This document shows positions 1-16,419 of a stretch of DNA of 64,000 nt, piece after piece (position 1 is the first letter of the stretch; each line of letters starts with the position of its first letter). The DNA is taken from contig JAJTWR010000320.1 in assembly GCA_021613335.1 (NCBI GenBank), forward strand, positions 372,501 to 436,500, written 5' to 3'. The DNA comes from Whitmania pigra. Taxonomy: Eukaryota > Annelida > Clitellata > Hirudinida > Haemopidae. A program made the position numbers and the translations under genes. Below the pieces are notes generated by a model. The model did not search any database. It worked only from the letters and a program-made list of their open reading frames with translations, and was not told the DNA's origin.

Positions 1-400
1 ATCAAAGTACTTGCACAGGATGAAGCTGTAACAATTAAGCATTTGAAGACGTTTCTACAGAAGAAGTCCTCAAAGGTTGGATGAGTCAGTCGAGTCACAA
101 GTTTTGGCACAAATATTTAACTAACTATGATGGAGGTGAGTGTCTGAAAGAGATTCAGTGAGAAAATGGTGAAGGTGTTTAGGGTATGTGGTGATGGAAT
201 GGTGAACATGTTTGGGGCATGTGGTGATGAATGGTGAAAATGTTTGGGGCATGTGGTGATGAATGGTGAACATGTTTGGGGCATGGCACAACATGGCACA
301 AGAAGAAATCTATAAACTGGAAGAATGTAAAAAGCATCTTTCGTGAGGAGTTTAAAAAGTGCATTAAAAAGTACATTACGAGCATCGGTGAATGATTTGG
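1..400 (+). other. Left edge: two short coding-like fragments around a minisatellite
   Basis: Bases 1-75 read open as 25 codons (IKVLAQDEAV...) and end at a possible donor (AAG|GTTGGA). Bases 302-391 read KKSINWKNVKSIF...EEFKKC..., a Lys/Trp-rich helical pattern that faintly recalls the end of MADF-type DNA-binding domains. Neither has a start codon or proven splice sites. They may be the tail of a gene or transposon lying left of the window. Very tentative. Confidence 0.15.
166..287. repeat. Minisatellite, about 32-bp unit, nearly four copies
   Basis: The unit catgtggtgatgaatggtga plus acatgtttgggg repeats with few substitutions. The small minus-strand reading frames over it (PHAPN-type repeats) are by-products of the repeat. 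Confidence 0.75.
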
Positions 401-432
401 AGACGTTTCACTTGTCATTTTGTTATTAATTT

Positions 433-579
<147 letters not shown>

Positions 580-845
580 ATCATCACTGTTGATTTTGTC
601 TTTATTTCCTTACTTAAAATTTTTTTTAATTTGAAAAAGGATAATATTATTTTTAATAATTAAGTAATTTATTAATTTTTAAAATGTGTGTCTAAGAAGT
701 ATAATATTTCTATAATTTAAAATAATAATGCTTATTTGCAGTTAAAATGAAAGGAAAAACTTATGAGATACTGACTTGAAAAAATGTCAAAACAAATGTG
801 TTTTTTGAAGCTCAAATTTATCTTCCTTTACAAAAAATATATGTA

Positions 846-1718
846 CAGTCGAACCCGGCCTAGGGGTTTGCAAAAAACCATAGAGATAACCGATGATCGA
901 GATAACCGAAAATCAATATGGCGACTGTATATTAACATGCAATTTCTTTATGTACATAATGTGCGTTAATAAGTAAGAATGCGCATGCACGTGTTTTTGG
1001 TGTGTTTTTTTTTACACAACATCAATTGATATTTGATATTGATAACAATAATATGTAACTGCATGTTTGCCAACAGCAGAAAGCATGAGTAAACCCAACT
1101 ATTAGCAAAGATTTACCAATTCGCAATAAACCCCACCGCCGATTCTCGATAAAAACCATTATAATTATTTTTTTCCTACACTGCAAACACAAAGATCGCT
1201 CAAAAAATCCCCCATTGATGGGAAGGTTTGTTGTTAGGGAATTTGTGAAAACAAATTAAACATTGAAGCACTGCATTGACGACATCTTTGTGCTCAGCCA
1301 CTTTAAATATTTTTATTGCCTGATCAAAGACAGACTTCTCGTACATTTGCTTGATCTTGTCGGCCTTCTTTTTCCATTCTGAAATGGTGTTTGCTGGAAT
1401 GCCATGCTGACGACAAAGGTGTGTTGGTTTTGTTCCTTGTTCTACCTGTATTATGATTTCATACTTTTTCTCTATCGACTGATTGTCCAGTTATTCTTAA
1501 TACCCCAGACATTTTTAGAACGAAAAAATATTCAGAATAGCTATAGCATGTTACCCCTCAGACAAAATCAGTAAAAGTGGATTGGATTCGTCGACGTAAA
1601 AGAATCGACATAACCGATGATAAATGGTACGACAAAGTGGGATTTTGGCGCATCCACTTCAAAACATCGACTTAGAAAAATTGGCGAGTTAACCGAGATC
1701 GATAAGTGTTTTCCACTG
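846..1718 (-). mobile_element. Degraded Tigger/pogo-type DNA transposon relic
   Basis: The element begins CAGT next to a TA (844-845) and ends ACTG at 1715-1718. Both termini carry related motifs with 'ataaccgatgat' and 'aaccgagatcgata'. On the minus strand, about 1493 down to 1250 encodes a CENP-B/Tigger N-terminal helix-turn-helix: SIEKKYEIIIQVEQG, then LCRQHGIPANTISEWKKK. A plausible start (ATG TCT GGG GTA, near 1517) lies one base out of frame with this domain. The catalytic DDE region is absent, so the element is internally deleted as well as frameshifted. Family knowledge: pogo/Tigger transposases target TA and carry this HTH at the N-terminus. The exact ends are inferred. Confidence 0.75.
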
Positions 1719-2640
1719 CATTATGAAATTTAAAAAATTAATTAGATTAACGAATTAATAAACATTTCAAAATTCAAAAATTTATAAAATAATATCACGA
1801 TTATTATTATTATTAGTTTAAACCACTTTTTAATAATAAAAATTTTTATTAAATTATAAAAATTAAATTATTTAAATTTACTTTTATTCATTTACTTTAT
1901 TTCTCTCAAACTGAAGCTAAAAAAAAACCAGTATTTCAAAAGTCTTTGGAGCAGACGAGTTTAGGAGGCAAAAAATGAAAATTTTGAAAAGGAAAAAATT
2001 ATCCGAAAATAAACGAATTAAGAGCACTTTGCGAAACATTTTGCAATTAAACGAGGAATTTACGAGACAAAGCTAAAAATTAATTTCAGTGCAAAAGTTT
2101 TTATTGACGTTCCATGTTTATTATTAAAGTATAAATAATAACACTAATATTAAATTTTAAGATGTTACAACATTATAAAATGTCAATATTATATTTGTTA
2201 TTGTTTTTAAAAAAAATTATTATTTTATCAAAAAAACAATAACTTTCGTTAAGCTTTTTAAGTAATTAAAAATCTTTCATCCTAAAATGAATTTTTTAAG
2301 GTGTCGACTATAGGAAATGTTATTTTTTATGGGGTCTCGAGAGAATTATTTTTTAAGGAGTCGACTATAACAAGTATTTTTTTTTTTTTAAGTGTTTAAA
2401 AGTTTGTCTGTAAAAGGATTTTCAGAGGAAATCCATCATCGCCATCACCACCATTGCCATCATTTTGTCATGTAGTTGCTAATTGCTGATTAACATAATT
2501 AATTTGTCTACTAGGTTATGAATATCAATGAACTCACAGCTCTCAAGTTGCAGAGGACAGTACTGAATGTCCATGGGGTATTTCTGCAATTTCATTGGAC
2601 AGGAAAAGGTAGCTGTTATCCTACATACAAATATTAATAA
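1719..2640. other. AT-rich stretch, nothing recognised
   Basis: Low-complexity AT-rich DNA with no reading frame over 60 codons, no domain-like translation and no repeat family member that I could identify. Confidence 0.5.
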
Positions 2641-2689
2641 ATTACTAATTAATTTTTAATAATAATAGTTAAGATGACGATACTTCCCG

Positions 2690-2935
2690 AAATCATCATC
2701 GTCATCATCATCGTCATCATCAGCATCGCCATCTCAATATGATGCATCAATTGCTGACAGCGATACAAGATATAGTTGTGTATCGGTTGGACATAATGGA
2801 GAAAGGAGCTTAAACAATGTTTTTGATGGAAGGAAAAAAAAGGTGATGATAATTTATTATTATTATTATTGTTGTTATTAGTATTATTATTATTGTTATT
2901 ATTATTGTTATTGTTATTGTTATTATTATTATTAG
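2690..2935. repeat. Imperfect (CATCGT)n and (ATT)n tracts
   Basis: Short CATCGT/CATCAT runs at about 2696-2725 and an interrupted ATT/ATTGTT array at about 2850-2935. The minus-strand poly-Asn frame here is repeat-derived. From 2936 to about 3344 the sequence is AT-rich with no feature seen. Confidence 0.7.
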
Positions 2936-3344
2936 CATGAGATTCTTGATTGATGGATGGAAGAATGAACGAGCCCTTAAAATTTATTTTGTTTGTTGTG
3001 GCAGGTGTTTGACCTTTGCCTTTTAAGTGTATCTTCATCTCAACTTCATAAGCATGCTGTGATTATTGTGTAAATTGAAATAACAGTAATTAATTAGTAT
3101 TTATTTTAAAATTAAAATTTAAATGTATTTTGGGTATCAACTGCGCTTTCATATAATAAATAATAAATAAATCTAATAAATAAAAAATTTATTAATTAAT
3201 ATTTGGAATTAATGGAAATATTTAATTAAACAATAAATAAATGACAACAATATTAATAATAATAAGCTACCAATTGGTGCAGTAATAATGAATATAATAT
3301 TATATGATAAATGGTCATCAGCTTTTGCTGATGGAGGCAATTAT

Positions 3345-3977
3345 TAATTAGTGAGCAAAGAAAGCAAATTGAAGAACTTCAGCAAAACCTAAAAAATCTG
3401 AATAAAATTTCAGTGAGAAAACTGGATGAAAATAAGCAAGAAACCAAGTTGTGGTCCATACCATGCTTGTTTGAAAGTAAAGTTGAAACGCTGATTACAG
3501 ATGTTGAAAAAGTCCAAGGCCATAAGACTGACATAAACAGCGAGATAGCAATCAACAATGAGAGACAAAAAGACAAAACAACATCATCTTCACAGAAGAT
3601 GCTGACAAGTTCAAAGATGAAGATATTTTTCAAAAATTCTGAGAAATCACTGGTAAGAAAATGAACAAAGAAATCTTGGAAACGTTCAGGATTGGCAAAA
3701 AAGTTGAATCTTCAAGAGCAAGATCATTGTTAATAAATTTGATAACTTGCCCACCAAGAACTCCATTCTGGACAACTGCAATAAATTGAAAGATGGTGAC
3801 CAATTTAGGAAAGTTTTCAGTCAGGACTTTTCAAAGGAAAACAGAGAAGAATATAAGAAGTTGTTTAAAGAAAAAAAAATAAAAGAAGTCAATCAAAAAG
3901 GAGGTAGCAGCGGGTGGGTGGTCAGAATCAAGGTCAATCTGGAGCTTTCCTTGGCGCCTGCAGAAGATCTGAATTGA
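3345..3977 (+). pseudogene. LINE ORF1-like relic (copy 1)
   Basis: An N-terminal coiled-coil-like stretch (EERKQIEELQQNLKNL-like, from about 3350) runs through KLDENKQETKLWSIPCL to ITGKKMNKEILETFRIGKK at about 3640-3705. There is an in-frame TGA near 3641 and a frameshift near 3740. The reading then continues as SILDNCNKLKDGDQFRKVF, FSKENREEYKKLF, GWVVRI. The last part matches the copy at 6.35-6.81 kb segment by segment. Coiled coil, RRM-like core and a final WVVR block form the usual plan of LINE ORF1 proteins. Family assignment rests on this pattern only. The copy is clearly dead. Confidence 0.6.
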
Positions 3978-4269
3978 ATTGAATTCCCTTTTTGTTCTCG
4001 AAAACCTCAGAATTGAGCCTATGCAATTGTATAGTTTAAGTTATTTAATTAAGTCGTCTTTTAGAACAGTCCCGTGAAAATCCCGTGCCACGATGGGAGA
4101 CTTTAAACATTTTCGGATGTTTTTTTGGACTGTTTGTTTCGGATTGTTTTTGGTCGGAAAATTAAACTTCGCGAGAAGTGTTTAAAAAAATTAATATTAT
4201 AACAACAACAAAAACAACAACAACAATAGTAAAAAAAAAAAAATAATAATAATAATAAACCGCACTCAC

Positions 4270-5144
4270 TTCGAGACATACCACAAGTATCCATTACTGT
4301 TGATGTAACAGAGTCTGTTTGGCTGAGTGACGAAGTGATAACTTGCTCCCTTCTCGTTCCTGAAGAAGGCATCAGGCGTCCAGACGTCCTTGATCTGAGA
4401 ATCTTCCAATTTCAGTCGAGTTTTGTTGAAGTTTCTCGACGCGTCGAACCGTAGTCTCGTGTCAGACCAATTCTGACGCAGGTAGAAGGACATCCTGTAG
4501 TCCTGTTTCGGATGGTTGAGTTTTGAAATCATTTTTGTTTTTATGTGGTTTTACGTGGTTACTTTTTGATTTAATTTTTTGAGGTTTTAACTTTTTAAAG
4601 CGTCCTTTCAACCAGGCATGTGAAACTCATTGTGGGTCGCATTAGATAATTTCAATGCTGCCACACTATCAAACCTAAGAAATCTACATTGTAATTTTAT
4701 TCAATTACACTTAACTATAAGTAATTAATTTAATTAGTACATTTAATTAACACGCATGTTACAACCTCTACACTAAGCTAGCGCTCTATAAAACCAAGTT
4801 TAACAGTTGTAATCGAACATTTATTCAAGACAATTCAATCATCTTTAGTGTATGCCTTAATGACATGCCTGTTTGACATTGATATTTTAGTTTTGTTTAG
4901 AATTTTAATGATTTACTGCTATTTATCTACTGAAATAAATAGTTTAATGATTTACTTCTATTTATAATTTATTAGTATTTAATAAATATTTTAATCCCTG
5001 AAGCAAACAAAAGGAATTGAAATACTTGTTATGAAATATTGAAATGATCATTGTTACAATGGTAACATTAAATAAACTAATAAAAGTTTAATAAACAGTT
5101 AATACCATCGTATTTAATAACGTCATACCCCGAAACTAACAAAA

Positions 5145-5196
<52 letters not shown>

Positions 5197-6155
5197 CTCA
5201 TAATTAAAATATATTTTGTAAATAATCATGAAGTTAACCATTGATTGTTCGCTGATGGCAAAGAAGTAGTTGATGTACACTCCGATTTCCACTGTTGTAA
5301 CGACTGAAAGAAATAAAGTACAAAGTAAAAGTAGATTTCTGAAGTTTTTTTTAGTTTTTTTTTTTTTGAGAAAGCGCAAGTAATTTTAAGATCACAAGTA
5401 ACTGTCGATCATTTGAGATTTTCATGAAATCATTTTTTTGATTTTATCAAACCTTAGGAATAATACTGACGAATATTTAACAGAACATTAGAATTAAATA
5501 TGCAAATTAGATAGTTACTTACTTAATTCAATTAGTTGAATGATTAATTAGTTGAATCATTAATTTATTAATTTAATCGCACATTTATTTCAACCGAGTC
5601 ATTTCCGTTTACTTTTATGCTCAACGTAGCACTTCTTTGTAAATAAATGTCTCCATTTTTATCGTGAGAGTACTTGAATAAATAGCACTCGAGTACTTTA
5701 CGAGAAGAGTACAAGTACTTTTCATGGCTCCTAAAATCTTCTGAAGGAAAAACAGAAAAACTCCTCAACTAAACAGATTCTCCATTTTATAACAACAGCA
5801 ACAAAGCCCTCAAATATCGCTCACATGATTCAGTGTGCGCGCGCGAGCTTGTGTCTGCATGTTGCTTGATTGCTTGTTTCAATTGCTTTTCATAGAATTA
5901 TTTGTAATAATAATTATTATTTATAATAATAATAATAATAACATAGAAATCAATCCCCACGATATGGTTTGAGATATCCGGTGTTATTGAAAATACAACC
6001 TTCTTGTTTCATGCACCGTTTATGATCAAACAAACTTCTGCATAAACAAAACAAAAGCATATGTCGCACTTGTTTATTAATGAATTGAGTTTACGTATGC
6101 ATATTTTAATGCAACGTTAATGATGGTATAAAATGTAATAAAAGCAAATACTTTA

Positions 6156-6190
<35 letters not shown>

Positions 6191-8238
6191 AGTCCAAAAA
6201 TCTACCTCTACAAATTTTTAAAGTCCCCCATCATGGCTCGGCATCTCCACGGGATTGTAAGTTGAATTTAACTTAAATAAATAACTGAAACTGTGCATAC
6301 ACAATTAATCAACAACGAAAACAACACGAAGGAAAATTATAAAAAGTAAATAATTAGTTTTTCATTGATTTAATTGATTTCAGTCTTCTGTAAGCAACAG
6401 TGTGGAAGGCACCACCCTCAGGTTGTCCAAAGATCCTCACAACCCACTTCTTGCTTCCTTCCTTCATGTTCACTTCTCTTAATTTGTCTACGAGCAATGT
6501 TTTGCAAGTTTCCCTGTCTTCTTTTGACAAATCAAGACTCAGAATAACTTTGCTAGAGACTTCACTATCTTTCAATTTGTTGCTGTTATCCAAAACCTTG
6601 TTCTCGGTCAACAGGTTCTCAAAGCCAAAGCCTTTGAGCCATCTTCGAATTTTTTTCTAATTCTGAACATTTCTAAAATTTCTTTGTCAATTTTTTCCTG
6701 TTACTTCTTTTAGAAACTTGGACACAAGTTCTTTTTCTTTGGACTTTCCAACATCTTCTGTCAGGTTGTACACTATGACGTTGTTCTGTATTCTTTTCTT
6801 CCCATTGTTAATTTAATAATAATATGATTAATGATAATAATTAATTAATTATTATTATATAATAAATTAAATAATTAATTATTTATTTATTATTATTATT
6901 ATTGCTGTTGTTGGATTAAAATAAGAACCGTAACGAAGCCAAATGCCATTAGAAAAAGCCCAGAAGGTATTTTTAGCAGCATTCCTTCACAAATCACGAA
7001 GGTTAAGATTTATTTTTCACCTGATAGAAATGCCATCTGGTAAATTACTCCGCTAACTGTTTCTAAAAATAAATACCAATTATATAACAGGTTCAACTGA
7101 GAATCTTAAGCCCTGGGACTTCGTTAAGACTGAAGGTTATTTTTATTTTGAAGTGGATTTTCCCAAACCGTTGATGTTGATGACGTGGTGGTTTGATAAC
7201 GTAAGAGAGTTTCGTCTTTTAAGGACAGGTAATCATTATAAAGCACAGAATTTTAAATAAGAAACTAATATTGACATTTTAAGAAAATTACTTTTAAGAG
7301 TAAAATTTGGATTCTAAACTTTAATGACGTTAAACTATAGCTTCTCATCAGAAAAGGATTTTGAACAGCCAACCGTATATTTAAGTTACAAAAAAATATT
7401 TGACAAAACTTGTCATTATTTAAAATACTCATAAAAAATAACATATTTCTTTTAAGCTAATAACAATTATTAATTAACAATTGGTAATTACTAATTAATA
7501 TTATCATATTTGCTCAATTAGTTAAATATTTATTGCATTTAATGATTTTATTAAATGAATATATTCCCGATTATATTCCAATGCCAATGACTCAAACTAT
7601 GAAATTTTTCCAATAAGTTTCATTACAATCATTTTAAGTTTAATAATAAATAATAAGTTTAAATAATAAACACAACTAATAATTAATTACTAATGACATT
7701 TCTCAATAAATCAATTATAATTATTCATTTCTTATAATATCGCTCCAATATTATAATAAGTGCCCCACTGCAAAAGATCATCAGGTTAGGAGGTCTGAAA
7801 ACTTGCTTGATTTATCCAAACATATGCCATTTTAAGTGGCTTCTCATAATATTGTCTTAATGTATATTATAATAATAAATAATCATATATATTTAAATTA
7901 ATTACATATAATAATAATTATTCTTAATAATTATTGACATAGAGATTATCAATATTATATTATCTCATTTACAATTTATTAGTTTTATTATATATATTTA
8001 TTAGTTTTATTATAAATGCAGTGATAACATTAATTTTATTATAACAAAACAACTAACATTATCTTATATAATATAATTTATATAAGGTTATTTATATAGT
8101 AATGTAAAATAATGTTAATGTTAATAAATATTATTAATGCTAAATAATGTTAATGACATGCTAATTTATTTATACTGACCTCCGGGTGGGGGCAGCCTTT
8201 CGTATCCTCTGAGTAACTTCCTTGTTAGTGATGAATCC
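4270..8238 (-). CDS. Cys-loop ligand-gated ion channel (GluCl/GlyR/GABA-R type), partial: three extracellular-domain exons
   Basis: Three minus-strand exons join in frame with good splice sites: 8180..8238, 5239..5303 and 4270..4502. The first encodes SSLTRKLLRGYERLPPPG, the second VVTTVEIGVYINYFFAISEQSM, and the third starts DYRMSFYLRQNWSDTRLRF and ends NSNGYLWYVS. These are hallmark blocks of the anionic Cys-loop family: LL..Y(D/E)....P before strand 1, ISE..M(D), W.D.RL.F, VW.PD.FF.NEK.A..H, and the last strand before the Cys-loop. The Cys-loop, the four membrane helices and the pore lie further downstream and were not found in 1-4269, so the gene continues beyond the window or into unrecognised exons. 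Intron 2 hosts the ORF1 relic and AT-rich filler. Subtype (glutamate, glycine or GABA) cannot be decided from this part. A candidate signal-peptide exon is at 10077..10134. Confidence 0.85.
5146..5196. repeat. (ATT)n microsatellite inside a receptor intron
   Basis: About 16 uninterrupted ATT units immediately downstream of the 65-nt receptor exon on the coding (minus) strand. Confidence 0.85.
6354..6810 (-). pseudogene. LINE ORF1-like relic (copy 2)
   Basis: On the minus strand, KKRIQNNVIVYNLTEDVGKS (an RRM-like NNV.IYNL core) leads to KFLKEVTGKN and an in-frame TGA near 6698. It then continues KEILEMFRIRKK, ENLLTENKVLDNSNKLKD, LSKEDRETCKTLL and KKWVVRIFGQPEGG. It aligns block for block with copy 1 at 3.35-3.98 kb, which lies on the other strand. 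Both contain the pair KEILE.FRI.KK and LSKE.RE/FSKE.RE. Interpretation: RRM-type nucleic-acid-binding ORF1 of a LINE, inactivated. It lies inside an intron of the receptor gene on the same strand. Confidence 0.6.
6830..8170. other. AT-rich intron sequence
   Basis: Receptor intron between 5303 and 8180. Apart from short ATT/TAA runs I see no repeat family member or exon-like stretch here. Confidence 0.5.
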
Positions 8239-9062
8239 CTGTTTAAATGGTTAAGTAAAACATTAATTAGGTGTAATTGTATTTATTTCTATATGTAAAT
8301 TATGTAGTAATTTTTATAATTATTATATGTAATATTATAATTAATATTATTAATAAATTAATATGACGGTTACATTAGGTATTATATTATTACAAGTAGA
8401 CTTTACTAATAATTCTGTACTATCATAATTGTTAAATGACTGAAAGCTTCTCAAATATTCGCAAAAGATAAACAAGAAACGATAATCTAATAAAAAAAAA
8501 CCGCTGTTTACAAATGTAGTGTTAAAATTAACCAATAATAAATTATATTAAATAAAATATTAAACTGTATATTTATATTTATATTCTCATTAAAGTTTTT
8601 ACCTAATTATTTCTTATTTACTTATTCATGAATTTATTAATTATTCATAAAATTTAGAACAATGTTTCTTATTTCCAAACATAATGGTTTTGCTTTTTTT
8701 CTTCATCTTGTTATTTCTTTTATTTACGCTTAATCCTCAATATAGATTCTTTTAAATATTTATTTCTCATTTCGATTTTTCGATTTCCGATTGTTGTTGT
8801 TGTTGTGTTATGAAAAGCTTTTTAACGTTATCTGGTTTATATGCTCTCAAGTAGACCATCAAATGTTTACAATATGTTTATGTTTACAATGCCACTATAT
8901 TTCTTTATGTGACAATCTTACTTTCGAACTTTTAATTGTCCAGTCAAAGAAGACTTATCACACATGTTTAAGAAATCCAAATCGTTAATTTTTTTGGTCT
9001 GCACATGGGTCTGGGAAATCCCGTCAGACCATAAAAAAAAGGACTTCAACAAGTCGTTCCAA

Positions 9063-9260
9063 TCATTTCATGTCAATCAAACGAAGTTTTGGTATCTTCT
9101 TCCTTCTAATGTGTTTTCGTCTTGAATATCCGCCATATCTTGTACGTCTCCTGAATGGTTTTGATGGATTTTTTTGATGGAAGTCCACATGAGGAACCTC
9201 ATCAAGACTCCGAATCTTCTCCAAAATCTCCACGATTCCCAACAGTTTAGATTGAATAAT
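9063..9260 (-). other. Coding-like open stretch, possible exon
   Basis: One minus-strand frame stays open for about 60 codons (LGIVEILEKIRSLDEVPHVD, then an Arg-rich RRRTRYGGYSRRKHIRRKK tail and a stop). Base composition is richer in GC than the surroundings. A second frame gives an acidic segment (DVQDMADIQDENTLEGRR) after a possible acceptor near 9157. I could not make either splice in phase with the receptor exon at 8238, so it stays unassigned. Confidence 0.25.
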
Positions 9261-9818
9261 TATTATTAACATTAATATTATTATTATAATTGTTATTATT
9301 ATTATTATTATCATGTACGTGTTATTTACAATAATTTATTTATCAACCATTTTAAAACTCTAACTTTTTAGAAATCCTAATTAAACAGATCTCAACAGGC
9401 CGACCTTGGTTACTATGGATCGAAGTGATGATGTCGATGACAACGAACGACAGCGATGATGATGATGATGATGATGATAGCGGCGGTGATGATGATAGTT
9501 GCATTAGGTTACTTTGTTGTACAGAAATGTGTTTTCAGAGAACTGCGGACCGAAAATAAGAGAACAGCAGCGTGAGTGAATTTATGGCTGAAATTCGCAA
9601 TAAGTTTTTCTGTCTCACTTCTCAGAAGTTCCTTTAAGACATTTTCATGCAGGTTTAATATCCATTTGATTCACTTTTAAACCAAAGCAATTAACTTTAT
9701 AGCTTATATCGCATTTTATTGTTGTTTTTTTTTATTTTATTTAATTTTTTTTTTTTTTTTAAAAGTTGGAATTTTTCAGTATTAACGTTGGCCAACGTTT
9801 AAATTGGATAATCAAAAT

Positions 9819-9937
<119 letters not shown>

Positions 9938-10076
9938 TATTTCATTTATAAGGCGCCATATCAGAGGCTTTATAACCACATGTTTCTGTAAGTATTAAAA
10001 TAAATTGATTGAAATGAACTTAATCTAAAACTTAAAAACAAAGAACATTTGACTGACTGTTGTGATGAGACTTTAC

Positions 10077-10134
10077 TAAGGAGACCAACCACGATCAACA
10101 ACATGAAAGTCTCCAACAGTCTCAAGAGCATCAT
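10077..10134 (-). other. Candidate signal-peptide exon
   Basis: ATG ATG at 10134-10129 opens a minus-strand segment MMLLRLLETFMLLIVVGLL, a good secretory signal core. A GTAAAG donor follows at 10076. It lies upstream of the receptor exons and on their strand, so it could be the receptor's first exon. The phase (1) does not match the next recognised exon (needs phase 2), so an intermediate exon would be required. The same bases can be read in an upstream-open frame, so coding status is not certain. Confidence 0.3.
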
Positions 10135-10259
10135 TAATCCAACCAGTTGTTTGTTGTTGTCGATGTCGAGAATGTAGTGGACTTTGTAGTTGACGTTGTA
10201 GCTATTGTAGCCGATGTTGCAGCCGATGAATGTAATGATGTTGTGGTCGATGCGGAGTT

Positions 10260-10520
10260 GACTAAAAGAAGTGAAGTCGTTTTCAGAGGGTCAGAGGCTC
10301 GAAACTCGAAGGCAACATCTTCTCCAAAAGTATTCCATATTTATATCCGATTCTAAGTAGTTTTATCATTTGTTCCAGTGAAATTAACTCGTATACCCGT
10401 TGATATTCTTGGAGTTGTTAAGATCAGCACATCTCCTGTTGTCGTTTGAATTCTATTGGAACCATCGATAATTTCAGTGACTTTTCTTGCTTCAGAGCCA
10501 AAATATTTCACTGGATAAAA
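10260..10520 (-). other. Coding-like minus-strand segment
   Basis: After a clear acceptor pattern (T-rich tract then ATCCAG, near 10512) the minus strand reads KYFGSEARKVTEIIDG, then RIQTTTGDVLILTTPRISTG, open for about 50 codons. A second acceptor (cttcttttag, near 10260) precedes a Ser/Thr-rich frame running to about 10137. No family recognised. This segment competes with plus-strand coding in the same interval. Confidence 0.3.
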
Positions 10521-10569
10521 AAAGAACTTAAAATTTGTAGTGGAATTTCGTGCAATAATTCTCCTTGAG

Positions 10570-10910
10570 GCAAGAATTTCGACTCAATCACTGAAACACT
10601 GGAAAGGCAGAGTTTCGAGCAACAGGTGGAGACGTACGTCCACTCCAGTTGGAAGGGACTACAAGTACAACAAACTACACTTGATTGTTCAGCTGAAACA
10701 AACCAAACTACTACACCATCACGCCACAACAGCAACAGTAACTGGCATGTTCTTGGAAAAGAAAACAAAATACGCGTTCAACTCGGATGCATAACATACT
10801 TTCAAACATACTATCCTCCTCCAGTCAGCAATGTTGCTATGGCAACACCTACATTGTTGTTGCTATTGTTGCTTTTAGTTCTCATTATGCCGTTGTCCTG
10901 TCTTTGTTAG
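10570..10910 (+). other. Candidate last exon of a small membrane- or GPI-anchored protein
   Basis: After a possible acceptor (attctccttgag|GC) the plus strand reads KNFDSITETLERQSFEQQVE, TYVHSSWKGLQVQQTTLDC, and finishes with YYPPPVSNVAMATPT followed by [18 protein letters not shown] and a TAG. A Thr/Asn-rich ectodomain closed by a short hydrophobic tail is the pattern of a GPI-anchor signal or a C-terminal membrane anchor. No family recognised and upstream exons are not defined. A possible preceding exon starts near 10382 (KLTRIPVDILGVVKISTSP). Confidence 0.35.
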
Positions 10911-11412
10911 AAATTTTAAAAAATATAATTCGTTTTAAATGTATCTTAATCCTCGATCGTTAGCATTGATAACAAGAATAATAAGGAAAATAAATTATTA
11001 TTGATATTATTATTAGCACTAATTAAATTAAAAATAACACCACTGATAACAATGTTAATAATAAGTCATGTGTTCATCTAGAGCCATGGTGGAGGATCTA
11101 AATATTTGGAACTAGTTTGATTGCATTACAAATAATTTATGGTCGAGCAGACTTTTTGTTAACTAAAATCAATAAATTAATGGTAGTTATGTAATAATAT
11201 TAAGAACATTATTTAATTAAGATATAATTGATTTCCAAACAGCAAAATCAACAAAACAAGAATTCAAATCAAACCCGTCTCCCAGATTATGCATAAGTGA
11301 AATAACAAAATGAACACCAAAGGTCTTTTGCCAAAGTATGTAAAAAATTCAATTTCAAACATCTCAACACTCTATATGAACATCACGATGACAATTTCGA
11401 AAGCGGAATTTG

Positions 11413-11580
11413 GCGTGCAGGTTGGCCGAATGTGTTGCGTTCCTGCACACGGCGGTACTGGCAGCAGTCGAAATGTGTTTTCACAACCTAGCCTGAACTT
11501 CTCCAGTGCCCTTGGTTGGGAACGCCATATAAATGGTTACAAGAAGCGCCTTTGAAGCTATGCATATGGCTCCACATAAG
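11413..11580 (+). mobile_element. tRNA-derived SINE, copy 1
   Basis: Starts gcgtgcaggttggccgaatg (box A type) and runs to the family tail 'gccatataaatggttac' and 'gctatgcatatggc'. Box B is mutated in this copy. Homologous to the copies near 41.1, 44.7, 49.3, 50.4 and 54.4 kb. Confidence 0.75.
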
Positions 11581-11923
11581 TTAACTAGTACTTAATAACT
11601 ACAAATAAAGGTTTGCAAATTGAAAAAATTTCTTTAGCCGACTATATCCTAACAAAATTAACCAAAATCCATTGTCTATAACCTCTACCATTCAAAAACG
11701 ATATCAAGACATTTTAAACAATTTTACAAGTCAATTGTTGTAGAACGGTAGTTAGAAAATGTCAACCTTTAAATAATTATTTTAAATGTTATTCTAGTTA
11801 CAAATATAAAAACCTCAAGAATTGGTTATCACATGCGACCACTAAATCCTTCAAGGCACATTGTTGCATAGAAATTCAAAATTCACATTTACCATAATAA
11901 AACCATTAAATGAAAACAAAAGT

Positions 11924-11929
11924 TTTATT
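11924..11929 (-). terminator. Polyadenylation signal of the polyubiquitin gene
   Basis: AATAAA on the minus strand, 42 bases downstream of the stop codon. Confidence 0.7.
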
Positions 11930-11970
11930 TCTAATGAAAAATTCAAACCAATTGCCATAGGTTTAATTAC

Positions 11971-16366
<4,396 letters not shown>

Positions 16367-16419
16367 TCAGACGTAACTTTTTAGAACAATAAAAAGATAT
16401 CGAAAACAAATTTTACGAC

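Noticed and set aside
5568..5768. Minus-strand frame ending SVEINVRLN as an alternative receptor exon
   Set aside because: It slightly resembles VEIGVYIN, but there are no usable splice sites and no phase match.
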